57,832 nt of DNA from Helicobacter mesocricetorum (GTDB lineage Bacteria; Campylobacterota; Campylobacteria; Campylobacterales; Helicobacteraceae): positions 1-57,832 of the forward strand of contig NZ_FZPJ01000007.1 of assembly GCF_900198605.1 (NCBI RefSeq), in the 5' to 3' direction. The notes beneath the pieces were generated by a model that saw nothing but the letters and a program-made list of their open reading frames with translations, searched no databases and was not told the origin of the DNA. Shown here piece after piece: positions 47,439 to 55,284 of the stretch (positions are counted from its first letter, which is position 1; every line of letters starts with the position of its first letter). A program made the translations under genes and the position numbers.

Positions 47439-49219
47439 TTCATATTAATATGGAAATCACCATTATGTTTGTGGCTTATTCTGCCCTAATGCTTTTTATT
47501 GGGTTTTATTTTTATAAGAAAAATAAAAATGCCGAAGATTATTTTCTTGGCGGACGCTCTATGGGTCCTGTCGTCTCTGCTCTTAGTGCTGGAGCTTCAG
47601 ATATGAGTGGTTGGCTCTTAATGGGCTTACCGGGTGCTTTATATATTAGTGGATTTATAGAGGCTTATATTGCTATTGGTTTAACTATAGGGGCAGCACT
47701 TAATTGGCTTTTTGTCGCAAAGAGACTTAGAATCTATACTAGTGTGATTGCAAACTCTATTACTATTCCTGATTATTTTGAAACGCGTTTTGATGATGAT
47801 AAACATATTTTAAGAATCCTCTGCGCTATTGTTATCTTAATATTCTTTACGCTTTATATTTCCTCTGGACTTGTATCGGGCGCAAAACTCTTTGAAAGCA
47901 CCTTTGGGATTGAATATGGCTATGCCTTAACCACAGGAACCTTAATTATCGTGTTATACACCTTTTTTGGAGGTTACAAAGCTGTATGTTGGACAGATAT
48001 GATTCAAGGTTTTTTAATGTTGAGTGCTTTAATCATAGTCCCCATAGTTATGCTCTCCCAATTAGGAGGCTATAAAGAAGCATTAAACTATATCAAAACT
48101 TCAGACACAGCAAATAAACAAATTCTACAAATCCAAAACAAAATCCCAAATATCCTCCAAAACTTAGATTCCACACAATCCAAAGAGCAAATCTTATTGC
48201 TTATCCAACTTCTAAAAGACTCCAATGATAAAGCCATTAATCAAAACAATATAAAAGTGGGTTATCAAGAAGAAACATCTATTCTTAAAATTTTTGATAA
48301 CAACATAAAAAATACTATTTTTCCAAAAGAGTTAGCCTTAAAACTAGAGCAAAGCTTGAGAGCAAATGATAAACCAAGCCTTCAATCCCTCTTAGAAGGT
48401 ATTGAAAAAATTACTTTTAGCAATAAAGAGAGATTGGTTTGGTTTGAGGGCATTTCTTTTATAGGTGTTATATCAGCACTTGCGTGGGGATTAGGATATT
48501 TTGGACAACCCCATATTCTCGTGCGTTTTATGTCTATCCGCTCTACCAAAGATATACCAACAGCTACCATTATCGGAATTTCTTGGATGGTGCTTTGCTT
48601 AATTGGATCTTGCTTTATGGGAATATTAGGTATTGCTTATATTAATAAATTCCAACTCTCTTTAGGAGACCCTGAAAAAATCTTTATTGTAATGTCCCAA
48701 TTACTCTTCAATCCTTGGATTGCTGGAATCTTACTAAGTGCGATTTTAGCAGCGATTATGAGTACAGCCAGTTCGCAACTTCTTGTTTCTAGCTCAACTA
48801 TCGCTGAAGACTTCTATAAAAGAATCTTCAAGCAAAACGCTTCTAGCCAAATGGTTTTAAACTTAGGAAAAATAGGCGTTTTACTTGTAGCAAGCATTGC
48901 CTTTTTTATCTCTACGGATAAAAACTCTAGCGTTTTTAGTATTGTAACCTATGCTTGGGCAGGATTTGGGGCAAGTTTTGGTTCTGTTATGCTCTTTTCT
49001 CTATTTTGGAGTAGAATGACAAGAATTGGGGCGATTGCTGGTATGCTAAGCGGAACATTAGTTGTTATAGGTTGGAAAAACTTTATGGCACACTATGGTA
49101 TTTATGAGATTATTCCCGGATTTTTAGCAGCTTGTATCGCTATTATAATTGGAAGCCTATTAACCAATGTCCGCCCCGGCACAAAGAGTGCTTATGAAAC
49201 TATGCTTAAACATTTATAA
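47429..49219 (+). CDS. putP: sodium/proline symporter with an enlarged loop
   Basis: 596 residues; PutP is usually near 495. SSS-family signatures are present: [43 protein letters not shown] and the sodium-site helix [11 protein letters not shown]. The excess is one hydrophilic stretch, residues about 222-340, where E. coli PutP has about 20 residues. It is rich in Asn, Gln, Leu and Lys and looks helical. AAGGAG lies 5 nt before the ATG inside the putA 3' end. Ends at a hairpin. Confidence 0.93.
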   Translation: MQLVHINMEITIMFVAYSALMLFIGFYFYKKNKNAEDYFLGGRSMGPVVSALSAGASDMSGWLLMGLPGALYISGFIEAYIAIGLTIGAALNWLFVAKRLRIYTSVIANSITIPDYFETRFDDDKHILRILCAIVILIFFTLYISSGLVSGAKLFESTFGIEYGYALTTGTLIIVLYTFFGGYKAVCWTDMIQGFLMLSALIIVPIVMLSQLGGYKEALNYIKTSDTANKQILQIQNKIPNILQNLDSTQSKEQILLLIQLLKDSNDKAINQNNIKVGYQEETSILKIFDNNIKNTIFPKELALKLEQSLRANDKPSLQSLLEGIEKITFSNKERLVWFEGISFIGVISALAWGLGYFGQPHILVRFMSIRSTKDIPTATIIGISWMVLCLIGSCFMGILGIAYINKFQLSLGDPEKIFIVMSQLLFNPWIAGILLSAILAAIMSTASSQLLVSSSTIAEDFYKRIFKQNASSQMVLNLGKIGVLLVASIAFFISTDKNSSVFSIVTYAWAGFGASFGSVMLFSLFWSRMTRIGAIAGMLSGTLVVIGWKNFMAHYGIYEIIPGFLAACIAIIIGSLLTNVRPGTKSAYETMLKHL

Positions 49220-49227
49220 TCTCTCTA

Positions 49228-49248
49228 GGGGGTATCCCTTTTACCCCC
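49228..49248. terminator. hairpin after putP
   Basis: A perfect 7-bp G/C-rich stem (GGGGGTA / TACCCCC) with a 7-nt loop, 8 nt after the putP stop, followed by an AT-rich stretch. It separates putP from the convergent accessory operon. Confidence 0.7.
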
Positions 49249-49347
49249 AATCTTAATTGTAAATTCCCTAAGTTGCAAAAGGCTAGTTTTCACTTGCCTT
49301 ATGAAAATACCACAAGAGATTCATCCAATTTAGTCTCTTTTAAAGAA

Positions 49348-51000
49348 TTAAAAATTTATGCTTATGCCACTTTGCAAGGTAATAGTATTTGTATTATTAA
49401 TCATCTTATGAATATGTGTTTGGACAAAAAAATCCCACTGCTTATAGAGATTAAATCCTACAAATGCGCTCCATTTTTGCCTCCAACCTCTTTGATTCTT
49501 AATATCCACATAATAATCATAACTCCCTATAAACCTTGCACGGTTAAAACGCATCACAATGCCCGCACGCATATCAAGAAATGCGTTATGCTCTTTTTCA
49601 TAATCATATCCCAAAAGGGGCATAACATAAACACTCATATCGCCTATATAACTACCAATCCCACCTCCAACAGACATATTTGGCTTCAAGTATGTATGCC
49701 TTTGCTCTTGCAGTGGATTCTTAAAACTTATATTTAAATATTTTGATAAACTCTGTGTCCGATAAAAATCAAGTATTGAAGAGAGATGTAACAACTCAAC
49801 TTCGCGTATAAAAGCTTGATTATTCTTAAGGTTAAAAGCCACATCAACACTAGCAAGTCGCGATTCTATAAGCTCACGATAAGCATTATTGACATTTCGC
49901 ATATCCGAATAAATCGGTGCAAAATAAGCATTCAATAAAGGATCTCCGCTACTATATGTGTATCCCAACATTGCTTTAGCACTTTTACGAGTTTGAAAAA
50001 TATCGTTATAGCCATATTTATCGACAAATTTTTGCTTGTTTTTAGGAAATTGTGTTTCAACCTTTACTATCTTTCCTGCATTTTGAAGTGATTGGATATA
50101 TTCTACGGGTGTCTGATAAGGCTTACTTTGCTCTGTAAAGAATGACTCATTTGCGACTCTTAAAGTGTTTTTTAGTGCATCATTACAATTATGATCAATA
50201 AAAGAATAATCAATACTTTTATCTCTAAGTTCCCATAAATGAGCGGCGATTAACTGCTTTTCTTTAGAATCTAAATCTAATGTAAATCTCCAAATTGTTC
50301 TTTCTTCATTTTGGAGATATTCAAAATCTATACTATCCAAAGGCGATAGAGAATAAACGCCATTGAGTTCGCCTATTATTGCCCTTATATAAGAAATGGG
50401 ATTAATGCCTAAATCTGCATCGGCAAAGAAGCTAATCCCATAAGATAAATAATCTCCTTTTTTAAAATCTAGCACATTACCTTCTGAGAATACTTTATGA
50501 AAATCTTGTTTTGCTTCGCCTTGTAATGTGAGATAAATATGCCCCATTGCAGAACCCGGATAAATATCACTCTCTGTCGCATAAGTCAATCCTACATCAT
50601 CAAAAGGAACAATTTGCATAAACTCTCTAAAGGAATCACATTGTGTCAATTCTATGCCTTTTTTAATCTCTGGAATAAACTGCGATAAAAATATTGCTCT
50701 TGCAAGATAGCGACAAAATGTAGATTCTTCTCCCTCTTTTGCCAAACTTGCATCTTCAAGCATAGCGTTAATCGTCGCCAAAAGTTCATTTTGTGCGTTT
50801 TTAGAACCATTATTAGAGAGAAAAAAGCCTGATTTTTGATTGATTAATGACTCCTTGCCCCGAAAATGTAGCAAAGATAGCCATTGTTGAGATGTAGAGA
50901 GTGATTGTATTAAAGGTTTAGATTCAAGGTGAGAATCTAAACCAAAAGTGGGTATTAAAATAACAGCACAAACTATTATAATACGCAATAAAATCCTCAT
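49348..51000 (-). CDS. DUF4105 protein with C-terminal outer-membrane-like domain
   Basis: 550 residues with a signal peptide (about residues 1-20). The N-terminal half has the DUF4105 pattern (YPGSAMGHIYLTL ... DYLSYGISFFADADLGINP ... ELRDKSIDYSFIDHNCND). The last 150 residues alternate polar and hydrophobic positions and end in aromatic-rich strands (SINF), as in an outer-membrane beta barrel. The conserved histidine and HNC motif suggest a cysteine-type hydrolase, not proven. Last gene of the accessory operon. Confidence 0.7.
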   Translation of the reverse strand: MRILLRIIIVCAVILIPTFGLDSHLESKPLIQSLSTSQQWLSLLHFRGKESLINQKSGFFLSNNGSKNAQNELLATINAMLEDASLAKEGEESTFCRYLARAIFLSQFIPEIKKGIELTQCDSFREFMQIVPFDDVGLTYATESDIYPGSAMGHIYLTLQGEAKQDFHKVFSEGNVLDFKKGDYLSYGISFFADADLGINPISYIRAIIGELNGVYSLSPLDSIDFEYLQNEERTIWRFTLDLDSKEKQLIAAHLWELRDKSIDYSFIDHNCNDALKNTLRVANESFFTEQSKPYQTPVEYIQSLQNAGKIVKVETQFPKNKQKFVDKYGYNDIFQTRKSAKAMLGYTYSSGDPLLNAYFAPIYSDMRNVNNAYRELIESRLASVDVAFNLKNNQAFIREVELLHLSSILDFYRTQSLSKYLNISFKNPLQEQRHTYLKPNMSVGGGIGSYIGDMSVYVMPLLGYDYEKEHNAFLDMRAGIVMRFNRARFIGSYDYYVDIKNQRGWRQKWSAFVGFNLYKQWDFFVQTHIHKMINNTNTITLQSGISINF

Positions 51001-51009
51001 TACAAAGAT

Positions 51010-51421
51010 TTAATTGCAATATGTCTTTTTAACAGGAACTACAAAATTAGGGTTAGTATAAGTCCACATACTACCTGTTACAGCATCAGTAACCGAGCCG
51101 GTTGTACCACCCGTTAAAATATTTCCCCAAAACCATCCACTTAAACTATCTTTTCCCTCGATTCTAAGTTGTGTATCTTCATAGCACGGATTATCAGCTT
51201 TTAAAATCCTTATCGTAGCCCCTGTGGAACGAGATATTTTCATATCATAAACAGGTAAATCTACCTTATTTCCATTAATATCTGCTACAACAGACTCTCC
51301 ATTGCTTGTAGTTATGGATATTTTTTGTTTTGGCTGGTTTGAAATAGTCGCACACCCCCCTAAAACCACTCCTAAAATTACTCCAAATACTAAAACCTTC
51401 TAGTAATAAAATCTTTTTCAC
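51010..51421 (-). pseudogene. lipoprotein gene frameshifted within its signal peptide
   Basis: The mature part is intact: lipobox LGGC, then about 110 residues ending with GNILTGGTTGSVTDAVTGSMW, a pattern seen in a widespread small lipoprotein family. Upstream of the lipobox the frame reads KVLVFGVILGVVLGGC but meets a TAG after six more bases and has no usable start; a GTG six codons from the Cys would give too short a signal. In the next frame a GTG at 51421 reads VKKILLL. Deleting one base in CTAGAAGG would join them into a normal lipoprotein signal. Either a mutation or a sequencing error. Confidence 0.6.
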
Positions 51422-51487
51422 ACTTTTTAATTGATAGAATAAAACTTTGGCTATACCATAAAAGGCTCTAAAAGGCTCTTTTAACAC

Positions 51488-52312
51488 CTACCTTAAAAAA
51501 TCCCTATAAATCTCTTTGCCAATCTGGCTTTTAGCAAAGGCGATAAAATGATTATTTTTAATATTTGGCTTATTATATTCTAAAGGCTGTTTTGTCTGCT
51601 TATCTAGCATAACTCCCCCACTCTCCTCTAGCACAATATCACAAGCTGCCATATCCCATTCACTTGTGCCATTAAAGCGCGGATAAATATCTGCTTCTCC
51701 TTTGGCAAGTGTGCAAACTTTGAGCGAAGAGCCACATTTATAAGGCTTGAGATGATATTTTTTAAAAAACTCCAAAGTCTCTTTGGTGCTATGAAAGATA
51801 GAATCACAAGCAACAAGCTGGGATTCTTTTATTTTCCGCTCTCCATTAAGCTTTTGTTTTTGTTCTTTTAAGTCTTGTGCGGTGGGGTTTTGCTTTATCA
51901 AAGCAGATTCAAAGCTAAAAGCCCCCAAACCCTTAAGCGCAATATAAAGTTCGCTAAAACAAGGCGCATACACAACTCCCAAAATCGGACGATGTTTATG
52001 GATCAAGGCGATATTAATCGTCCAACCTCCATTTTGGGCTAGAAAATCTTTTGTCCCATCAAGGGGGTCAATTAGCCAATAATATTCCAAATCCTTACGC
52101 TCCTCATACTCTAAAACCGCCTCTTCAGAACACACCTTATAAGGAGCAATAAGGGCTAAATGCTCCAAAATATACGCATTAGATTCTAAGTCTGCTTGTG
52201 TAAGGGGTGAGGAATCTTCTTTTAGAGTGTATTCCCCCCCTCCATAATACCTTAAAGCTATCTCTCCTGCCCCTAGCGCAATCAAAGCACTTTGATAAAG
52301 TAAATCCTGCAT
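51488..52312 (-). CDS. cysQ: CysQ-type 3'(2'),5'-bisphosphate nucleotidase
   Basis: 274 residues, inositol monophosphatase superfamily. Metal-binding motifs are CSEEAVLEYEER, WLIDPLDGTKDF and GTSEWDMAACDIVLEESGG. Normally removes the 3'-phosphate from PAP. Its ATG shares one base with the stop of the cytidylyltransferase gene. In this operon it may act on 3'-phosphorylated CMP released by a phosphoramidate transferase; this is inference. Confidence 0.88.
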   Translation of the reverse strand: MQDLLYQSALIALGAGEIALRYYGGGEYTLKEDSSPLTQADLESNAYILEHLALIAPYKVCSEEAVLEYEERKDLEYYWLIDPLDGTKDFLAQNGGWTINIALIHKHRPILGVVYAPCFSELYIALKGLGAFSFESALIKQNPTAQDLKEQKQKLNGERKIKESQLVACDSIFHSTKETLEFFKKYHLKPYKCGSSLKVCTLAKGEADIYPRFNGTSEWDMAACDIVLEESGGVMLDKQTKQPLEYNKPNIKNNHFIAFAKSQIGKEIYRDFLR

Positions 52313-53070
52313 TAAATGTTTATCTCCAAATCACTTTTAAAATCAATCTCACACCAATTCCCATAAATCTCAACCGCCTCTGCATTATGGAATCTATCAA
52401 TCAAAGCCTGTAAAAAGCTTGTCATATACATATTATCAAAGTCCTTTCCCTCATAGGTAGATTCTCTATCTAAAGTATCATAAAAGCTTAAAACTTCGGG
52501 CAAAAACGAGGCAGAAAACTTAAAAAGTCCGATATACTGCCCCTCAATCTCCTCATAACTTTTTGCCTTTTTCCCAAGCTCGACAATCTTATTCCCCGCT
52601 AACTTCAGGGTTTCTGCATCCTCTAAAGGATTGCTAAAGCGTCTATCCCAAAGATTCCGCCAACTTTTATCGACAACGATACTCAAAGGAGCATTAGCAC
52701 TTTGAAGCCTACAAACACTCTCTTTGAAATACACAATATCCGCATAAGAGACGATTAAATCCTCTTTGTCTCTTATGCAAGATTCCACCCACTCCCTTGC
52801 GCAAAAAAGCGTTTTTACCATATTAGATGTATCAAAAGCGGGGTTTTGGTAAATATCTCTAATGCCAAAATTATCTTGGAGATAAGCACTTAAAACCTCC
52901 AATAAATACCCACCAACGACTGCTATTTTTGAGATTCCAGCCTCCCTTAAAGCCGTAATTTCATAATCAATTATTTTTCTGCCCTGATATTCCACCATAC
53001 ACTTAGGGTTATTTTGCGTTAATGGCATCAGTCTTGAACCAAACCCAGCCGCTAGAATAATTGCTTTCAT
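52312..53070 (-). CDS. LicC-like cytidylyltransferase, candidate CTP:phosphoglutamine cytidylyltransferase
   Basis: 252 residues. Nucleotidyltransferase signature AAGFGSRLMPLTQNNPKCMVE at residues 7-27 and metal aspartate in VSYADIVYF. The general family includes LicC phosphocholine cytidylyltransferases. The neighbours point instead to the Cj1416 type, which makes CDP-glutamine from CTP and N-phosphoglutamine. It is separated from the phase-variable transferase by a 14-bp tandem duplication carrying that gene's stop and the GGGAAGGT site. Substrate is inferred from context. Confidence 0.75.
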   Translation of the reverse strand: MKAIILAAGFGSRLMPLTQNNPKCMVEYQGRKIIDYEITALREAGISKIAVVGGYLLEVLSAYLQDNFGIRDIYQNPAFDTSNMVKTLFCAREWVESCIRDKEDLIVSYADIVYFKESVCRLQSANAPLSIVVDKSWRNLWDRRFSNPLEDAETLKLAGNKIVELGKKAKSYEEIEGQYIGLFKFSASFLPEVLSFYDTLDRESTYEGKDFDNMYMTSFLQALIDRFHNAEAVEIYGNWCEIDFKSDLEINI

Positions 53071-53092
53071 ACCTTCCCTTTCATACCTTCCC
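53065..53092. repeat. 14-bp tandem duplication at a gene junction
   Basis: The unit TTTCATACCTTCCC occurs twice in immediate succession. On the coding strand each copy is GGGAAGGTATGAAA, that is, a ribosome binding site followed by ATG; one copy also holds the TGA of the transferase ON frame and the other the cytidylyltransferase start. Confidence 0.85.
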
Positions 53093-54194
53093 TTTTAAGA
53101 TTTCCCCTATGTATTCTAAAATACAAATTTCACTTTTACCAATGTTAAAAATAATCTCTTCTCTAAAGCTTTGAATCTTTAAACGCATCTCATTAAAATC
53201 ACAAGAATCTATCTGTTCTTTTAATTCCTTTAATGTCCTTGCATACTTGCCCCCCCCCCCCGCAGACATAAGGGATATATTTTTCAAGATTAGAATTGGT
53301 TTTATGGGGTTTATAAAAAAACGATGGCTTAAGGGTTGTTAGGGCGAAAGTATAGGCACTGCTTGAGTAATCACTAAGCACAAAATCACTAAAGTTATAA
53401 AATCCACTCCCTAAAGCCTCATCAAAGCTTACCCTCTCCTCATTATGCCAATTCTCTTTGATGAGTTGATAATACCCGTGGTTTGCACAAACATTAAAAG
53501 GATGCGCCCGATAAGATACTTTATAATCTGTGTTCTCCAACAACCATTCAATCAAATTATTTTCATAACCTGCAAACAAATTCACATAGACATTGTTATT
53601 TTCATCGACATAGCGCAAAAGTGGCGCATAGGTGATAGTGTTTAAAGGAGTTTCGCGGTATTCCTCCAAAGACTTATCAAACTTAGGATACCCCACATTT
53701 AAAATCTTTGCACCTTTTTTATTCTTTTTATAAGTCTGTGTGGTAATAGCTGTGGGAGAGAGAATATAATCAACAACAAGAGGATTCCCGGTAGCCTCTA
53801 TGAGACTATGGGGAAAATAAATGCGTTTAGCAGTTTTACTCAAAAACTCCCTATCAATCCTACCCTCCTCATATCCGACTTGATCAGCTGTTAAAATCAA
53901 ATCAATATTAGGAATCTCTGCATTTAAATAATAAGTTTCTCCATTTTCAACAAGCCTCCAAGGAAACAAAACATTCGCATTACCGCTACTTTCAAACTCA
54001 TCATTTAAGATTCTATCTACGATAGTAATCACATTATAATCTTGCTTTAATTTTTTAATTAAATCCCCAAAATGCTTTCGATAAACAGGATAATAAGCAA
54101 TCACTAAAATATTTTTCTTTTCATTGCTTAAATGTGATTGAATCTTAGATTTAGCTTGAGTAATAAAAACATTAATCTGCTCTTGTATATTCAT
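53081..54194 (-). CDS. phase-variable CDP-glycerol-phosphotransferase-like enzyme, OFF frame
   Basis: The N-terminal frame runs from ATG 54194 through residue C311, then a G12 tract, and stops at 53199 after 331 residues with an unrelated tail. With 11 or 14 G the frame would join the ORF ending at 53081, giving about 370 residues with the tail KYARTLKELKEQIDSCDF. Motifs YFPHSLIEATGNP, VGYPKFD, ITYAPLL, YRAHPFNV and DFVLSDYSSSAYTFAL are those of TagF-like glycerophosphotransferases (GT-B fold). Candidate phosphoramidate or polyol-phosphate transferase. Overlaps its upstream neighbour by 4 nt. Confidence 0.8.
53250..53261. repeat. C12 (coding-strand G12) contingency tract
   Basis: Twelve consecutive C on the plus strand within the transferase gene, exactly where the two overlapping frames exchange. 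It is the longest homopolymer I noticed in the window. Confidence 0.95.
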
Positions 54195-54673
54195 AAAAAA
54201 TCCCTCTGTAAAAAACTTTGAATATCCTGTGTCTTAGCCTTGAAATCTAAAGTTTTGCAAACACTTTTTAATTCTTTTAAACTAAAAGCAAAATAGGCAC
54301 AATCTTGCAAAAGCTTATAAAACTTATCTTTATTGAAAGTTATTCCTGAAATACCGCTTAAAAACACAATGCTTGGTTTTGCAAACCCTAAAGAATACTC
54401 AAAAATACGATTACTAAAATCACTCACCAACACATCGGTATTCTTTGCCTTTTGCATTTGTTTAATCTGAAAAATAGGATAACCTTTGAGGGATTGCAAA
54501 ATCGTAGTATGGTAGATTTTTGGCGTCTGTGCGTGTGGAAAATATAAAACCTCCCCCTCACTTCCAGCGATCTCGCATAAAACCTCTAAAGCCATAATCT
54601 CAAACCCACAAACCACATTAGTGTGCAACTCATCCATAGAACCCCTAAAACTTGGTGCATAGACTATTTTCAT
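54191..54673 (-). CDS. stand-alone donor-domain of a CDP-glycerol-phosphotransferase-like protein
   Basis: 160 residues. It begins IVYAPSFRGS and contains KNTDVLVSDFSNRIFEYSLGFAKPSIVFLSG, the pattern of the C-terminal nucleotide-binding half of TagF-like enzymes. No acceptor-binding N-terminal half is present. It overlaps the amidotransferase stop and the downstream transferase start by 4 nt each, so it is translated with them. Either a remnant or a partner subunit of the next gene's product. Confidence 0.65.
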   Translation of the reverse strand: MKIVYAPSFRGSMDELHTNVVCGFEIMALEVLCEIAGSEGEVLYFPHAQTPKIYHTTILQSLKGYPIFQIKQMQKAKNTDVLVSDFSNRIFEYSLGFAKPSIVFLSGISGITFNKDKFYKLLQDCAYFAFSLKELKSVCKTLDFKAKTQDIQSFLQRDFL

Positions 54674-55284
54674 ACTCCCTCCTTAAAAGAATCTCTCCAT
54701 TGATAAAAGGTATTATCCCCATTCATCCCCCCTTCACGCTCTATATGCCACATTATGCCATAGATACTAAGATTTCTGTGTTTAAAAGATTCTACACTTT
54801 TATCCTCTGCTATGCTTAGAGATTCTAAGTCCTCCCCTAAAGTCCTAATCCCATAATTATGAAAAGAATTTACGCAAAATTGCCTTTTAGTAGCCATTTC
54901 TATAATCTTATGTTCTCCTATATGCTTAGGAATATCCTCCAAACAAGAATGAAAATAACTAGCAATCATCTGTGCGCCACGACAAATCCCTAAAAGTGGA
55001 ATATGATACTGCATACAAGCCCTAATAATCTCGCTTTCATAGCAATCCCGCATTTTTGAGAGAGGATTAGGGTTTAAGATATCCAAATCATTCCCTCCGC
55101 TTAAAATCACTGCTTTTAAAAAGGGAATATACTGACAAAAATCTATCTTGTAATTTAAGGGCAAGGGCAAATACCCTTCTAAATACTCCTTAAAAAACTC
55201 TCCCCACTCTAAACTCAAAGCTTCTCTTATTTCCAAATAGCTGGTATTCTCAACCAATCGTTGGGAGATTCCTATAAAAGACAT
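54670..55284 (-). CDS. class I glutamine amidotransferase-like hydrolase, candidate CDP-glutamine hydrolase (Cj1417-like)
   Basis: 204 residues from ATG at 55284, inside the kinase gene's last codons; the frame extends to a TTG at 55305. Catalytic triad C101 ([12 protein letters not shown]), H180 and E182 (GIMWHIERE), with the PuuD/gamma-glutamyl-hydrolase pattern. In C. jejuni Cj1417 releases glutamate from CDP-glutamine to give cytidine diphosphoramidate. Assignment rests on the combination with the kinase and cytidylyltransferase beside it. Confidence 0.78.
   Translation of the reverse strand: MSFIGISQRLVENTSYLEIREALSLEWGEFFKEYLEGYLPLPLNYKIDFCQYIPFLKAVILSGGNDLDILNPNPLSKMRDCYESEIIRACMQYHIPLLGICRGAQMIASYFHSCLEDIPKHIGEHKIIEMATKRQFCVNSFHNYGIRTLGEDLESLSIAEDKSVESFKHRNLSIYGIMWHIEREGGMNGDNTFYQWRDSFKEGV

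Noticed and set aside
49273-49737. 154-codon open frame on the plus strand after putP
   Set aside because: Mostly antisense to the DUF4105 gene, with odd composition (Thr, His and Ile runs), no ribosome binding site and a convergent real gene with signal peptide on the other strand.
51275-51487. 70-codon frame at the 5' end of the lipoprotein gene
   Set aside because: Only its VKKILLL part makes sense, as the beginning of the frameshifted lipoprotein signal; the rest is out-of-frame sequence.
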